Origin: Spongiibacter tropicus DSM 19543
Lineage (GTDB): Bacteria; Pseudomonadota; Gammaproteobacteria; Pseudomonadales; Spongiibacteraceae
Assembly: GCF_000420325.1 (NCBI RefSeq)
Contig: NZ_ATUS01000001.1
Coordinates: forward strand, 1,864,463 to 1,928,462
Length of the DNA stretch: 64,000 bases
Direction of reading: 5' to 3'
How positions within the stretch are numbered: the first letter of the stretch is position 1; every line of letters starts with the position of its first letter. Shown here one piece after another: positions 16,524 to 24,564 of this stretch. The position numbers and the translations under genes are program-made. The notes under the pieces are model-generated. The model saw only the letters and a program-made list of their open reading frames with translations, was not told the DNA's origin and searched no databases.

Positions 16524-17462
16524 TTAGAAGACACTAACGACATCACCCAGCCGCTGCTTGATGATGTTTCTGAGATAGGCGGCCAGCTCCCGGTAGAATA
16601 TCCGCCCCGGTGCTGACGCCCGCCAGACCAATGCATGCTGACGGTTGATGGGCATGGATTTAAGCTCACAGACGTGCAGCGCCTCGGGGATGTGCATTTC
16701 CGAGTGCACATATAGGCCCGGCAGAAATGCCACACCCAGCCCCATGACCACCATCTGCCGCAGGGTATCGAGACTGGTGCCTTCATAATCCCGCAAGACC
16801 GTCGCCCCCAGTTTGTCGCACAGGTCGTGCACCTGATGGTGGAAGTGGTGCTTTTCCTCCAGCACCAGCACGCTCTCGCCGCGCAGTTGTGAGGGGGTTA
16901 CGACCTGCCTACCTGCCAGACGGTGTTCAGCGGGCACCACAAACTTTAAGGGCTCGGTGAACAGGGGTTCTATTGCCAGATCAGGCGAGACCAGGGGCAG
17001 AGGAACAATGGCGAGATCCAACCCGCCCTCGATGAGTTCCTGCTGCAATGCCCTCGGCGCCCCCTCTCGCACATAGAGCTTCATATCGTGATAGCGCTCG
17101 TGCAGCTCACCCAGTACGTTGGGCAACAGATACGGCCCCACCGTGGGCGGAATGCCCAGTTTGTAGGTGGTCTGGTGGCCGAGGGATAACAGTTCGGCAC
17201 TGTCGCTGAAGCCACGCATGGCAAGCAATACCTCTCTCGCCTGTTGGAGTAACTCCCGCCCCTCTGGCGAGGGCAGCGTACCGTTACGTGAGCGCTCCAA
17301 CAGGGTGAGCCCGAGCATGGCCTCCAGGCTGGCAATCTGGCTGGTCAGTGCGGGCTGACTGACGCCCAGCTCCTCAGCAGCACGCCGATAACTACCGAAC
17401 TCAGCCACCGACAGGAAATACTGGAGCTGCCTCAGGCTGGGCGATTTCTTGGCGAGAATCAC
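16524..17462 (-). CDS. LysR-family regulator of OxyR-like type lacking the peroxidatic cysteine
   Basis: 312 aa, GTG start. N-terminal winged helix (residues 8-65: LRQLQYFLSVAEFGSYRRAA, SQPALTSQIASLE), then a LysR substrate domain. It follows OxyR: GPYLLPNVLGELHERY, DLAIVPLPL, and TSLDTLRQMVVMGLGVAFLP all match OxyR blocks. At the redox site, where OxyR has the D-G-H-C motif and a second Cys nine residues later, this protein reads EKHHFHHQVHDLC, so the peroxidatic Cys is His206 while the resolving Cys (Cys215) is kept. It is divergent from carbonic anhydrase and SulP genes with a perfect 19-bp palindrome between. It likely controls them, by a signal other than classical OxyR disulfide formation. 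Confidence 0.82.
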   Translation of the reverse strand: MILAKKSPSLRQLQYFLSVAEFGSYRRAAEELGVSQPALTSQIASLEAMLGLTLLERSRNGTLPSPEGRELLQQAREVLLAMRGFSDSAELLSLGHQTTYKLGIPPTVGPYLLPNVLGELHERYHDMKLYVREGAPRALQQELIEGGLDLAIVPLPLVSPDLAIEPLFTEPLKFVVPAEHRLAGRQVVTPSQLRGESVLVLEEKHHFHHQVHDLCDKLGATVLRDYEGTSLDTLRQMVVMGLGVAFLPGLYVHSEMHIPEALHVCELKSMPINRQHALVWRASAPGRIFYRELAAYLRNIIKQRLGDVVSVF

Positions 17463-17483
17463 AGCGGCACACCCTCAATCTGG

Positions 17484-17502
17484 TGATAACTTTTAGTTAT
17501 CA
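17484..17502. promoter_or_regulatory. LysR-type palindromic operator upstream of carbonic anhydrase
   Basis: TGATAACTTTTAGTTATCA is a perfect inverted repeat with 8-bp arms and a TTT centre, and fits the T-N11-A LysR consensus. It starts 22 bp upstream of the LysR start codon and lies 95 bp upstream of the divergent carbonic anhydrase. Confidence 0.65.
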
Positions 17503-17596
17503 TAAAATGGGATTTATTCTTATAAAGCTATCACGAAATAATAATCAACCGCCATTGTGGCGTTCAATTTACCCGCAACCTTGATGGAGAGTACCC

Positions 17597-18256
17597 GTGG
17601 ATCACGTTATTTCCGGCGTTGCCAAGTTTCAGAAAGAAGTCTACCCCAGCAAAGAGACCACCTTCCGTAAACTGGCCGAAGGTCAGAACCCTGAAGTGCT
17701 GTTTATCACCTGTGCCGACTCGCGCATTGACCCCAATCTGGTGACACAAACAGACCCCGGCGAGCTGTTTATCTGTCGCAATGCGGGCAATATCGTTCCC
17801 CCTCACAGCAACCAGACGGGCGGCATGACTGCCTCTATCGAGTTCGCTGTTGCCGCACTGGGCGTGTCACATATCGTCGTCTGTGGCCACACGGACTGTG
17901 GCGCGGTTAAAGGCGCCATCAATCCCGAGAAACTGGACTCGCTGCCCCACGTTCGCGAGTGGCTGGGCCACTGCCGCGCCGCCACTGAGGTGGTAAAAGA
18001 GCGTTGCGGCGAGGACCAGCTCTGTCTTGACCACCTGGAAGCAGTGACCCAGGAAAACGTGGTTCTGCAAATGCAGCATCTGCGCACACACCCCGCCGTC
18101 GCCGCCAAGATTGCGACCGGGCGCGTCGCACTGCACGGCTGGATTTACAACATCAAAACCGGTGGTGTGACCTGCTACAACGAAGAAAGTGGTGAGTTCG
18201 AACCGATGGACTCTCGCTACGAAGCGTTTTCCCACAAAGCCGCTGTCACCGTCTAA
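17597..18256 (+). CDS. can: Beta-class carbonic anhydrase
   Basis: 219 aa. Zinc ligands are Cys39 (in FITCADSRIDP, with the Asp41-Arg43 dyad), His98 and Cys101 (in VVCGHTDCGAVKG), the standard beta-carbonic anhydrase site. It interconverts CO2 and bicarbonate in the cytoplasm. ATG preceded by GATGGAGAGTACCC. Twelve bp downstream begins a SulP transporter, the arrangement seen for bicarbonate uptake plus hydration modules. Likely regulated by the divergent LysR gene. The symbol follows the E. coli beta enzyme; cynT-type is an equally possible name. Confidence 0.93.
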   Translation: MDHVISGVAKFQKEVYPSKETTFRKLAEGQNPEVLFITCADSRIDPNLVTQTDPGELFICRNAGNIVPPHSNQTGGMTASIEFAVAALGVSHIVVCGHTDCGAVKGAINPEKLDSLPHVREWLGHCRAATEVVKERCGEDQLCLDHLEAVTQENVVLQMQHLRTHPAVAAKIATGRVALHGWIYNIKTGGVTCYNEESGEFEPMDSRYEAFSHKAAVTV

Positions 18257-18268
18257 GGAGACTTAGCA

Positions 18269-19816
18269 ATGAAGACAGAGTTATCTCTCCGGGAGATCAA
18301 GAGTGATCTTCCGGCCAGTATCGTCGTTTTCTTTGTCGCCCTTCCGCTATGTCTCGGTATTGCGCTGGCCTCCGGCGCACCGCTGTTTTCAGGCATCATC
18401 GCCGGGATTGTCGGCGGCGTCATCGTCGGCGCTGCCAGTGGCTCCCGACTCGGGGTCAGTGGTCCCGCTGCAGGGCTGGCGGTCATCGTATTTGATGCGA
18501 TTACCACGCTGGGCACCTGGGAAATCTTCCTCTGCGCCGTGGTGCTGGCGGGCATTATCCAGTTGGCACTGGGCTTTTTTCGCGCGGGGTTTATCGCCTA
18601 TTTTTTTCCCTCATCAGTGATCGCGGGCATGCTCACCGGTATTGGTCTGCTCATTATCATCAAGCAGATCCCCTACCTGTTCGGCTGGCATAGCGACTTC
18701 CTCGGTGAGCAGACCTTCTTCCACGCCAACGGCGAGAACACCCTTTCAGCCATTTCCCACGCATTCGACATGATGTCGCCGATTGCGCTGACGATCTCGG
18801 CGGTATCGCTGGTGTTGCTGGTGCTCTGGGATAAGGTGCTGGCAAAACAGCACCGCATCTTCAAGCTGATTCAGGGCCCGATCGCGGTGGTTTTGCTGGG
18901 CATTCTGGTCTCATTCCTGCTCACTCAGAACGGTGCCGGACTCGATAGCAGTCAGCTCGTTGTGCTGCCAGAGCTGGGCAGCTTCTCCGCCTTCGCTCAG
19001 GAGCTGTCGTTCCCGGATTTCTCGGCGGTATTCAGCTGGGAAGTGATCAGCATTGCGTTTGTGATTGCCATCGTCGCCAGTATTGAAACGCTGCTGAGTG
19101 TCGAGGCCACCGACAAGCTGGACCCGCAGAAGCAGGTCACACCGACTAACCGCGAGCTCAAGGCGCAGGGACTGGGTAATATTTGTTCGGGCCTGATCGG
19201 CGGCTTGCCTATCACCCAGGTGATCGTGCGCAGCTCGGCCAATATCACCTTTGGCGCCAAGACCAAGCTGTCGTCCATCCTCCACGGCTTCATGCTGCTG
19301 ATCAGTGTGGTCAGCATCGGTTCGCTGCTGAATTACATTCCGCTGGCGTCACTGGCGGCGGTGTTGATTATTGTCGGCTACAAGCTGGCAACCCCCAGCG
19401 TATTCGCGGTGATGTTCCGCAACGGTGCCGAGCAGTATGCGCCGTTTGTGACGACTATCGCGGTGATGCTGTTTACCGATCTGCTGACCGGTGTATTGGC
19501 GGGACTGGCAGTGAGTGTGTTCTTTACACTGAAACACAGCTACCGGAACGACTATCACTTCAAGGATACGGTGTCTTCTGACGGCGAGTATGAAACCCAC
19601 CATATTGTGATGGCGGAAGAAGTCTCGTTCTTCAACAAGCCCAGCATTCTGAAGAAGCTGAATGAAATCCCCGAAAACTCCCAACTGATTCTGGACTTTT
19701 CCAATTCCAAATCCGTGGCCTTCGACGTGATCGAGCTGGTGCGGAATTATATTGATCAAGCCCAGTACCGGAATATCAAGGTCGAAACCATCAAGTTTCA
19801 ACCCGATCCCCAGTAG
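18269..19816 (+). CDS. SulP-family anion transporter (probable bicarbonate transporter)
   Basis: 515 aa. N-terminal membrane domain of about 10-14 helices beginning DLPASIVVFFVALPLCLGIALASGAP, the conserved SulP opening, and GNICSGLIGGLPITQVIVRSS in the middle. The C-terminal ~90 residues (after KHSYRNDYHF) form a short STAS domain, with LILDFSNSKSVAFDVIELV. SulP proteins move sulfate, bicarbonate or dicarboxylates with Na+ or H+. The direct coupling to carbonic anhydrase favours bicarbonate, as in BicA-like systems; that is inference. No gene between it and the convergent SDR at 19874. Confidence 0.88.
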   Translation: MKTELSLREIKSDLPASIVVFFVALPLCLGIALASGAPLFSGIIAGIVGGVIVGAASGSRLGVSGPAAGLAVIVFDAITTLGTWEIFLCAVVLAGIIQLALGFFRAGFIAYFFPSSVIAGMLTGIGLLIIIKQIPYLFGWHSDFLGEQTFFHANGENTLSAISHAFDMMSPIALTISAVSLVLLVLWDKVLAKQHRIFKLIQGPIAVVLLGILVSFLLTQNGAGLDSSQLVVLPELGSFSAFAQELSFPDFSAVFSWEVISIAFVIAIVASIETLLSVEATDKLDPQKQVTPTNRELKAQGLGNICSGLIGGLPITQVIVRSSANITFGAKTKLSSILHGFMLLISVVSIGSLLNYIPLASLAAVLIIVGYKLATPSVFAVMFRNGAEQYAPFVTTIAVMLFTDLLTGVLAGLAVSVFFTLKHSYRNDYHFKDTVSSDGEYETHHIVMAEEVSFFNKPSILKKLNEIPENSQLILDFSNSKSVAFDVIELVRNYIDQAQYRNIKVETIKFQPDPQ

Positions 19817-19857
19817 GGCAGCGTAAGGCCGGCGCTACTCCCTGGCGTCGGCCCCAC

Positions 19858-19895
19858 GGTCAATCCACATGAACTACAGCGTGTGTGGATTGACC
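19858..19895. repeat. 12-bp perfect inverted repeat between sulP and SDR genes
   Basis: GGTCAATCCACA at 19858-19869 is the exact complement of TGTGGATTGACC at 19884-19895 with a 14-nt loop. It covers the last codons and stop of the minus-strand SDR. It may act as a terminator or mRNA-stabilising hairpin, though no T-run follows on either strand. Confidence 0.5.
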
Positions 19896-20641
19896 ATCAC
19901 CCCGCCATCTACATCCAGCTTTGCGCCAGTAATAAACGACGCACGATCCGAGCAGAGATACGCCGCCGCATCGGCAATTTCGTGGGGCTCGCCCACCCGT
20001 CGCATGGCATGAACACCCGCCGTTTCCGCTTCGGCGTCCGCCACCGAATCGAAATACATCTGCAAGGCCGGTGTGCGTACCGCGCCGGGATTAATGGCAT
20101 TTACCCGAACACCGCGCTGGGCAAATTCCGCCGCCGCCGTGCGCGTAGCGGCCAGCACACCCCCTTTTGCCGCACTGTAGGCAATTTGGAGGGCTTCACC
20201 GCGCACGCCGGAGAGCGAGGCAATATTAACGATCGCCCCGCCCCCGGCTGCCAGCATGGCGGGTATCTGGTATTTCATTCCCAGCCAGACGCCTTTCAGG
20301 GTTACGTCCTGCGCCAGTTGCCAGCGCTTTTCCTCAAACTCGGTGAGCGGCGCAAAGCCCCCGCCCAGCGCAGCATTGTTAACCGCACAGTGCAGCGCGC
20401 CAAAGTGTTCAACGCAATCGTTAACAGCCTGGCGTTGCTCGGCCTCTTTTGCCACATTGGCGTGGATCGCCAATGCCTCGCCGCCCGCCTGACGAACCAG
20501 TGCCACGGTCTCCTCAGCGCTGTCACGGTCGTAGTCCAACACCGCCACTCGCGCGCCATCGGCCGCGAAGGTCAGCGCACAGGCGCGGCCAATGCCGCTG
20601 CCCGCGCCGGTAATCAAGGCGACTTTATTCTGCAGCAGCAT
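19874..20641 (-). CDS. Short-chain dehydrogenase/reductase (SDR)
   Basis: 255 aa from the ATG at 20641, preceded by GGGGAGGCGCACA; an upstream in-frame start at 20683 is less likely. Classical SDR features: TGAGSGIGRACA (NAD(P) binding, about 12-23), NNAALGGG, catalytic Ser in NIASLSG, YSAAKGG (Tyr-x-x-x-Lys), and a C-terminal ITGAKLDVDGGVMVNP. Oxidises or reduces an alcohol/ketone in the cytoplasm; substrate unknown. Overlaps the preceding SDR by 17 bp and ends a four-gene minus-strand operon headed by the LLM oxidoreductase. Confidence 0.88.
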   Translation of the reverse strand: MLLQNKVALITGAGSGIGRACALTFAADGARVAVLDYDRDSAEETVALVRQAGGEALAIHANVAKEAEQRQAVNDCVEHFGALHCAVNNAALGGGFAPLTEFEEKRWQLAQDVTLKGVWLGMKYQIPAMLAAGGGAIVNIASLSGVRGEALQIAYSAAKGGVLAATRTAAAEFAQRGVRVNAINPGAVRTPALQMYFDSVADAEAETAGVHAMRRVGEPHEIADAAAYLCSDRASFITGAKLDVDGGVMVNPHTL

Positions 20642-21470
20642 TGTGCGCCTCCCCAAACAGCTTTCCGTGAAGCTGCGGTGCAAAAATCACCGCCCGGTGA
20701 TGATGCTCCAGTGCCGCATCGTCCTCCGCCAGCCAGCGAATAATAGCGGCGACGTGCTCTGGCGGCGTGGCATTGAACCGGGCAGCGATTTTTTCATCCA
20801 GACCATTGGCCCGCATCACTTCGGTGTAGACAAAGCCCGGCTCCACGGAGAAGAAACGCACACCGCTGTCGGCATGCTCGACGCGCAATGCCGGCATCAG
20901 ACGGATCAGCGCTGCTTTGGAAGAAGGGTAGGCAAAGCCCCAGCCGCCCTCGTCAGCCGGGGCAGGAGGGTCATTGATTGCCGAACCGGAGACCATATTG
21001 ATTACGGCACCGTTGCCCCGTGCCAGCATCCCGGGCAGCAGCTTTTGCACCAGCAGCACCGGCGCCTGCACATTCCCGCGGTAGATGTTGTCGATCTGCG
21101 CCAGCTCCACATCCAGCACCCGCTGCATATTGCCCGGCCCCTGATAGCAGGCGTTGTTAAACAGCAGATCCACGCGTCCGAAGTGCGCTAGTGCGTCGTC
21201 GGCGGCGGCCGCGACGGAGTCCAGATCGAGAATATCGGAACGCAGACAGAGTACCTGGGCCCCTTCGGCGCGGGCCCGCTCTGCGGTCGACTCCAGACTG
21301 CCGGGCAGCGGCGCAGTGTTACTCCGCCAACTGCCGTGTTCGTGGGATTCACCCTCACTCATGGTACGGGCGGTAATGGCCAGGTCGTATCCAAAGCGGG
21401 CTAGCTGGACAGCCGTTGCCGCACCGATGCCCCGGCTGGCACCGGTAATAAACGCCACTTTGCGATTCAT
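20625..21470 (-). CDS. Short-chain dehydrogenase/reductase (SDR), second
   Basis: 281 aa. TGASRGIGAATAVQ at residues 10-23 binds the cofactor; LLFNNACYQG replaces the usual N-N-A-G; catalytic Ser in NMVSGSAI and YPSSKAA supply the active site. The C-terminus carries an extra ~40-residue extension. Its start overlaps the stop of the NTF2-like gene by 4 bp (ATGA) and its end overlaps the next SDR, so the three are translationally coupled. Substrate unknown, possibly the same molecule oxidised in successive steps. Confidence 0.86.
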   Translation of the reverse strand: MNRKVAFITGASRGIGAATAVQLARFGYDLAITARTMSEGESHEHGSWRSNTAPLPGSLESTAERARAEGAQVLCLRSDILDLDSVAAAADDALAHFGRVDLLFNNACYQGPGNMQRVLDVELAQIDNIYRGNVQAPVLLVQKLLPGMLARGNGAVINMVSGSAINDPPAPADEGGWGFAYPSSKAALIRLMPALRVEHADSGVRFFSVEPGFVYTEVMRANGLDEKIAARFNATPPEHVAAIIRWLAEDDAALEHHHRAVIFAPQLHGKLFGEAHNAAAE

Positions 21471-21880
21471 TGAGCGACCTCCAGGGGCCGATCTTCCTGC
21501 CAGACCAGCGTCAGATCGCGGCTGAGGTACTTGCCGATGCCGTCACGCAGCACAATCACATCGTGGTAACGAATCCCCATATCCATTTTCCAGCGACGCC
21601 CGTCGCGCTCGTAAAAATGGGACGCGACGCAGTAGGTTTCGCCGCGGTATTCCTCGCCCTGCCATTCGCCGAACTGGCTGCCTAGCATATGAAAGGTGTG
21701 GGAGAAGTGCTCAAGCATGCCCAGATTACCGGTAAACTGCTCACGAGATTCTGCCGCAAAGCCCGGGCCGCGCTGGCTGAACTCGGGCCACATAATCTGT
21801 TCAAGCTCGCCGAAACAGCGCTGATCGATGCAGCGCACGTAGTGGTTAGCCAAGTGATTGGGAAGGGTATTTTTATCCAT
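21467..21880 (-). CDS. SnoaL/NTF2-like domain protein
   Basis: 137 aa. A single alpha+beta-barrel NTF2/SnoaL-like domain: NHLANHYVRCIDQRCFGELE for the N-terminal helices, then FTGNLGMLEHFSHTFHMLGS and a C-terminal sheet with DMGIRYHDVIVLRDG. The family includes isomerases and dehydratases (ketosteroid isomerase, scytalone dehydratase types) as well as non-catalytic members. Lying between an LLM oxidoreductase and two SDRs, it may isomerise or hydrate the pathway intermediate. Role not provable from sequence. Confidence 0.75.
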   Translation of the reverse strand: MDKNTLPNHLANHYVRCIDQRCFGELEQIMWPEFSQRGPGFAAESREQFTGNLGMLEHFSHTFHMLGSQFGEWQGEEYRGETYCVASHFYERDGRRWKMDMGIRYHDVIVLRDGIGKYLSRDLTLVWQEDRPLEVAQ

Positions 21881-21910
21881 TTATGTTCTCCTTCAAGACC
21901 GCTTAGCAGC

Positions 21911-22813
21911 TCAGGCGCCCAGACGGCTTTTGACTTCCGCGAGGCGACCAAAGAATTCGTCGAAGGCTGCCGGGTCCTGCACGAAGTAGAGCGGCAGAAT
22001 TTCAATATAGTTGGCACCGGCTTCCAACATGGCGGGAATCGTGTCGATGGTGGCCTGAAAATCCGGCACACCGTCGGCGCCAAATTTGTGGTCGACCATA
22101 GCGCGTACCGACAGCGCATCGGGGTCCCGCCCGGCGGCTTCAAATGCGCGTCGCAAATCCCTGACGCCTTGCCCAAAAATCGCGGGGTCCTGTTCGATAG
22201 GAATCCAGCCATCGGCGACGGCAGCAATAGACGCGCAGTTTTCCGGGGTGGCCTTGACGCCCACCCAGCACGGCACGTTCTCCGGCGCGGGGCGGCAGTA
22301 GATATCATCAAACGCAATGTGCTCGCCGTGATAGCTTGCCGGCGCGGATTTCCACAATGCCTTCATTGCTGCAATCTGCTCAAACATCAGTGCCTTGCGC
22401 CCCTTGAACGGCAAACCACTGGCGTCGAATTCCTCGCGCTGCCAGCCCGTTCCCAGCCCCATGACCATGCGGCCCGGTGCAAAAGCATTGAGCGTTCCGA
22501 CCTGCTTGGCCAGCAATGCAGCCGAACGCAGCGGGGAGATGAGCACGCCCTGTGACAGCTCAATATGCTGGGTGGCCGCCGCAATGGCGGCCTCGGTGGT
22601 GATCGGCTCCAGCCAAGGGGTTTCCGGCGGGCTGGGAAATTCGCCGTAGGGATAGCGGTCGGTGCGGCTTCCCATCACCACGTGGTCGGTCATGCTGAGC
22701 TGGTCGATGCCAGCCGCTTCGGCTTTCTGGGCAACCTCAATCAAGCCCCGCGGATCACCGCCGTAGAGATTTTCCAGGCCATAGATGCCTATCGTGAGTT
22801 TGAACTTCGACAT
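21911..22813 (-). CDS. LLM-class (luciferase-like) flavin or F420-dependent oxidoreductase
   Basis: 300 aa TIM-barrel protein of the luciferase-like monooxygenase superfamily. Signs are AQKAEAAGIDQLSMTDHVVMG (about 26-46), TQHIELSQGVLISPLRSAALLAKQ and GRMVMGLGTGWQREEFDASG, the last of which is the cofactor-binding block common to F420-dependent and FMN-dependent members. It heads the operon and follows the TetR gene by 45 bp. Deciding between F420 and FMN needs more than the sequence; F420 genes are not in the window. Confidence 0.8.
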   Translation of the reverse strand: MSKFKLTIGIYGLENLYGGDPRGLIEVAQKAEAAGIDQLSMTDHVVMGSRTDRYPYGEFPSPPETPWLEPITTEAAIAAATQHIELSQGVLISPLRSAALLAKQVGTLNAFAPGRMVMGLGTGWQREEFDASGLPFKGRKALMFEQIAAMKALWKSAPASYHGEHIAFDDIYCRPAPENVPCWVGVKATPENCASIAAVADGWIPIEQDPAIFGQGVRDLRRAFEAAGRDPDALSVRAMVDHKFGADGVPDFQATIDTIPAMLEAGANYIEILPLYFVQDPAAFDEFFGRLAEVKSRLGA

Positions 22814-22858
22814 GGTTTTTCCTCGTTATTATCATTTTTTATGATTATTGGCTGGCGC

Positions 22859-23560
22859 TCAGCGCGCCGGTAGTTCCGCGCTGATCAGGGCTGCCAGACT
22901 TTTCAGCACAGCACTGATGGCGGCCGGACGATCCAACTCACCCCGGCCATAGGCCAGCGCGTAGTTTTTGGTAATGGCGGTGCAGTTTTCCAGCAGCAGC
23001 CGCGCGGCGTTATCGCCGATACCCAGCGCGTCAAAATAGCGCAGCCAGCGGTGTTCGTAGCGCGAAATCAGCGTTTGTTGATACTGCTGAAAGTCCTCGT
23101 TGAGCTCGGGAATACAACGCAGAATCAAGCCACCGCAGCCGTACTCATCCACCACGTCCCAAATCAGCGCCTCCATTTCAGCGCTGAGACGGCCATCCCC
23201 GGACAGTCCTGACACCAGACCGGAGTACTGCTGCTCGCAGGAAAAGGCAGCGTCCAGACGCTGGTAGAAGGCTTCGGATACCGCAATATATATATCGCTG
23301 CGGCGGGGGAAGTAGCTGTAGATCAGCGGTCGACCACAACCCGCCAGCTCTGCCAGACGCTGATGCTTGAGGGCATCTAATCCCTCAAACTCCACGATAT
23401 AGCTGGCCAACTTAACGAGTTGAGTATGCCGCTCTTCGCGGCTGGCGCGCTGATTCAAATGCCCGATCAAGGCAAGACGCTGCTGGGCCGCAGAGGGCGC
23501 AGGACTGGCTTGTGCTGTGGTCACCGGAACGCCTTGTTGAATAAGAGATGTTTTCAGCAT
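22859..23560 (-). CDS. TetR-family transcriptional regulator
   Basis: 233 aa. The helix-turn-helix ALKHQRLAELAGCGRPLIYSYFPRRSDIY lies at about residues 58-86 after a longer-than-usual N-terminal tail (about 35 residues), followed by a helical ligand domain. Divergent to nothing; it sits directly upstream of, and on the same strand as, the LLM-NTF2-SDR-SDR operon and is probably its local repressor. Confidence 0.85.
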   Translation of the reverse strand: MLKTSLIQQGVPVTTAQASPAPSAAQQRLALIGHLNQRASREERHTQLVKLASYIVEFEGLDALKHQRLAELAGCGRPLIYSYFPRRSDIYIAVSEAFYQRLDAAFSCEQQYSGLVSGLSGDGRLSAEMEALIWDVVDEYGCGGLILRCIPELNEDFQQYQQTLISRYEHRWLRYFDALGIGDNAARLLLENCTAITKNYALAYGRGELDRPAAISAVLKSLAALISAELPAR

Positions 23561-23621
23561 CCCTTCTTAATGACATTTTGTCAACAACAAGGCCGCACTT
23601 CAGTTATCAGTGAGTTGAGAG

Positions 23622-23664
23622 AAAAAAGAGAGGGAAGGGGCCGTCGCACATCGCGACATGCCCC
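23622..23664 (-). terminator. Probable terminator of the ectoine operon
   Basis: GTCGC-ACATC-GCGAC nested inside GGGGC/GCCCC (23637-23664) forms a hairpin with one bulge. On the minus strand it is followed by a pyrimidine run ending in TTTTTT, just downstream of the TPR gene. Confidence 0.6.
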
Positions 23665-23676
23665 GCAAGAAAAGAC

Positions 23677-24564
23677 TTATACCGCCGAGTCGTTCAGCTG
23701 CGCGTCCAGCAGTTCGTGCAGCAGGGGGTGCTCACGAAGTTGCTCCAGCGCGGCGTCGCGCTCCAGTTCCTCGCGATAAACTTCGGTCTGCGCAACCGCC
23801 TTGGCAAAGTAGCGCGCGGCGTCATCAAGGTGGCCCATCGCGGAGTGAGCGCAGGCAAGCTGATAGAAGGCGTGGCCGTTGGTTTCATCGTGAGCGAGCG
23901 CTTGCTGGCAAAGGTTTACCGCCCATTGGGGCTCTCCCTGATCCAGCGCCGCATCGGCCTTGTAGGTTATGGCTTCGATGTCGTTGGGACGAATCGCCAG
24001 AATCTGGTCGTAGATGGCGATTTTGCCCCCCGGCGTGCTTTCCTGGCTCGCTCGCAGCCACAGAGAGTGGATCTCCTGGGTGCGACTGATTTCCTCGCGG
24101 TTCAGCTCGATATGTGCCGTTTCCTGCTTGAGCTGCTTCTCGATCACCCGCAGGCGTTTCTCATATTCCCCCACCAGCTCGGCCACCTGATCGTTGGCAA
24201 CGCTGTGCACCTTCTCTTTGATATCGCGCAGCGAGTTCCAGCCAATCAAGACCAGCGCCGAACTGACGCCGGCGATGAGGTAGAAGAAATAGGTCACCGT
24301 ATCGGTGGCATAACTCACCGCTTTATCGGCGGCTTCAAGCTCACGATCCACGACTTCCGCGGCCAGTTCACGGTGCTTGCGCTCCATATCGATACGCAGG
24401 GAACGCACTTCATCCAGCAGGTAACGCTCGATAAACGGCGAATACAGCGGTTCTTTCATTTCATTGATATGCGACTCCAGCTCGGCATCCCCGTCGGGGG
24501 TTGCCGGCGCTGCGGCGGCCAACAATGGCAGCCACAGACTCAGGAGTATGATCAGGCGACGCAT
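23677..24564 (-). CDS. TPR-repeat membrane-anchored protein coupled to the ectoine operon
   Basis: 295 aa. A signal peptide (residues 1-19, LLSLWLPLLAAAA) is followed by a charged helical segment, a transmembrane helix at about 88-108 (TYFFYLIAGVSSALVLIGW), a coiled coil (about 115-160) and a C-terminal block with two or three tetratricopeptide repeats (about 175-275). No named family recognised. The ATG overlaps the aspartokinase stop by 13 bp, so it is translated from the ectoine mRNA. It may organise envelope proteins, but nothing in the sequence ties it to ectoine chemistry. Confidence 0.7.
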   Translation of the reverse strand: MRRLIILLSLWLPLLAAAAPATPDGDAELESHINEMKEPLYSPFIERYLLDEVRSLRIDMERKHRELAAEVVDRELEAADKAVSYATDTVTYFFYLIAGVSSALVLIGWNSLRDIKEKVHSVANDQVAELVGEYEKRLRVIEKQLKQETAHIELNREEISRTQEIHSLWLRASQESTPGGKIAIYDQILAIRPNDIEAITYKADAALDQGEPQWAVNLCQQALAHDETNGHAFYQLACAHSAMGHLDDAARYFAKAVAQTEVYREELERDAALEQLREHPLLHELLDAQLNDSAV

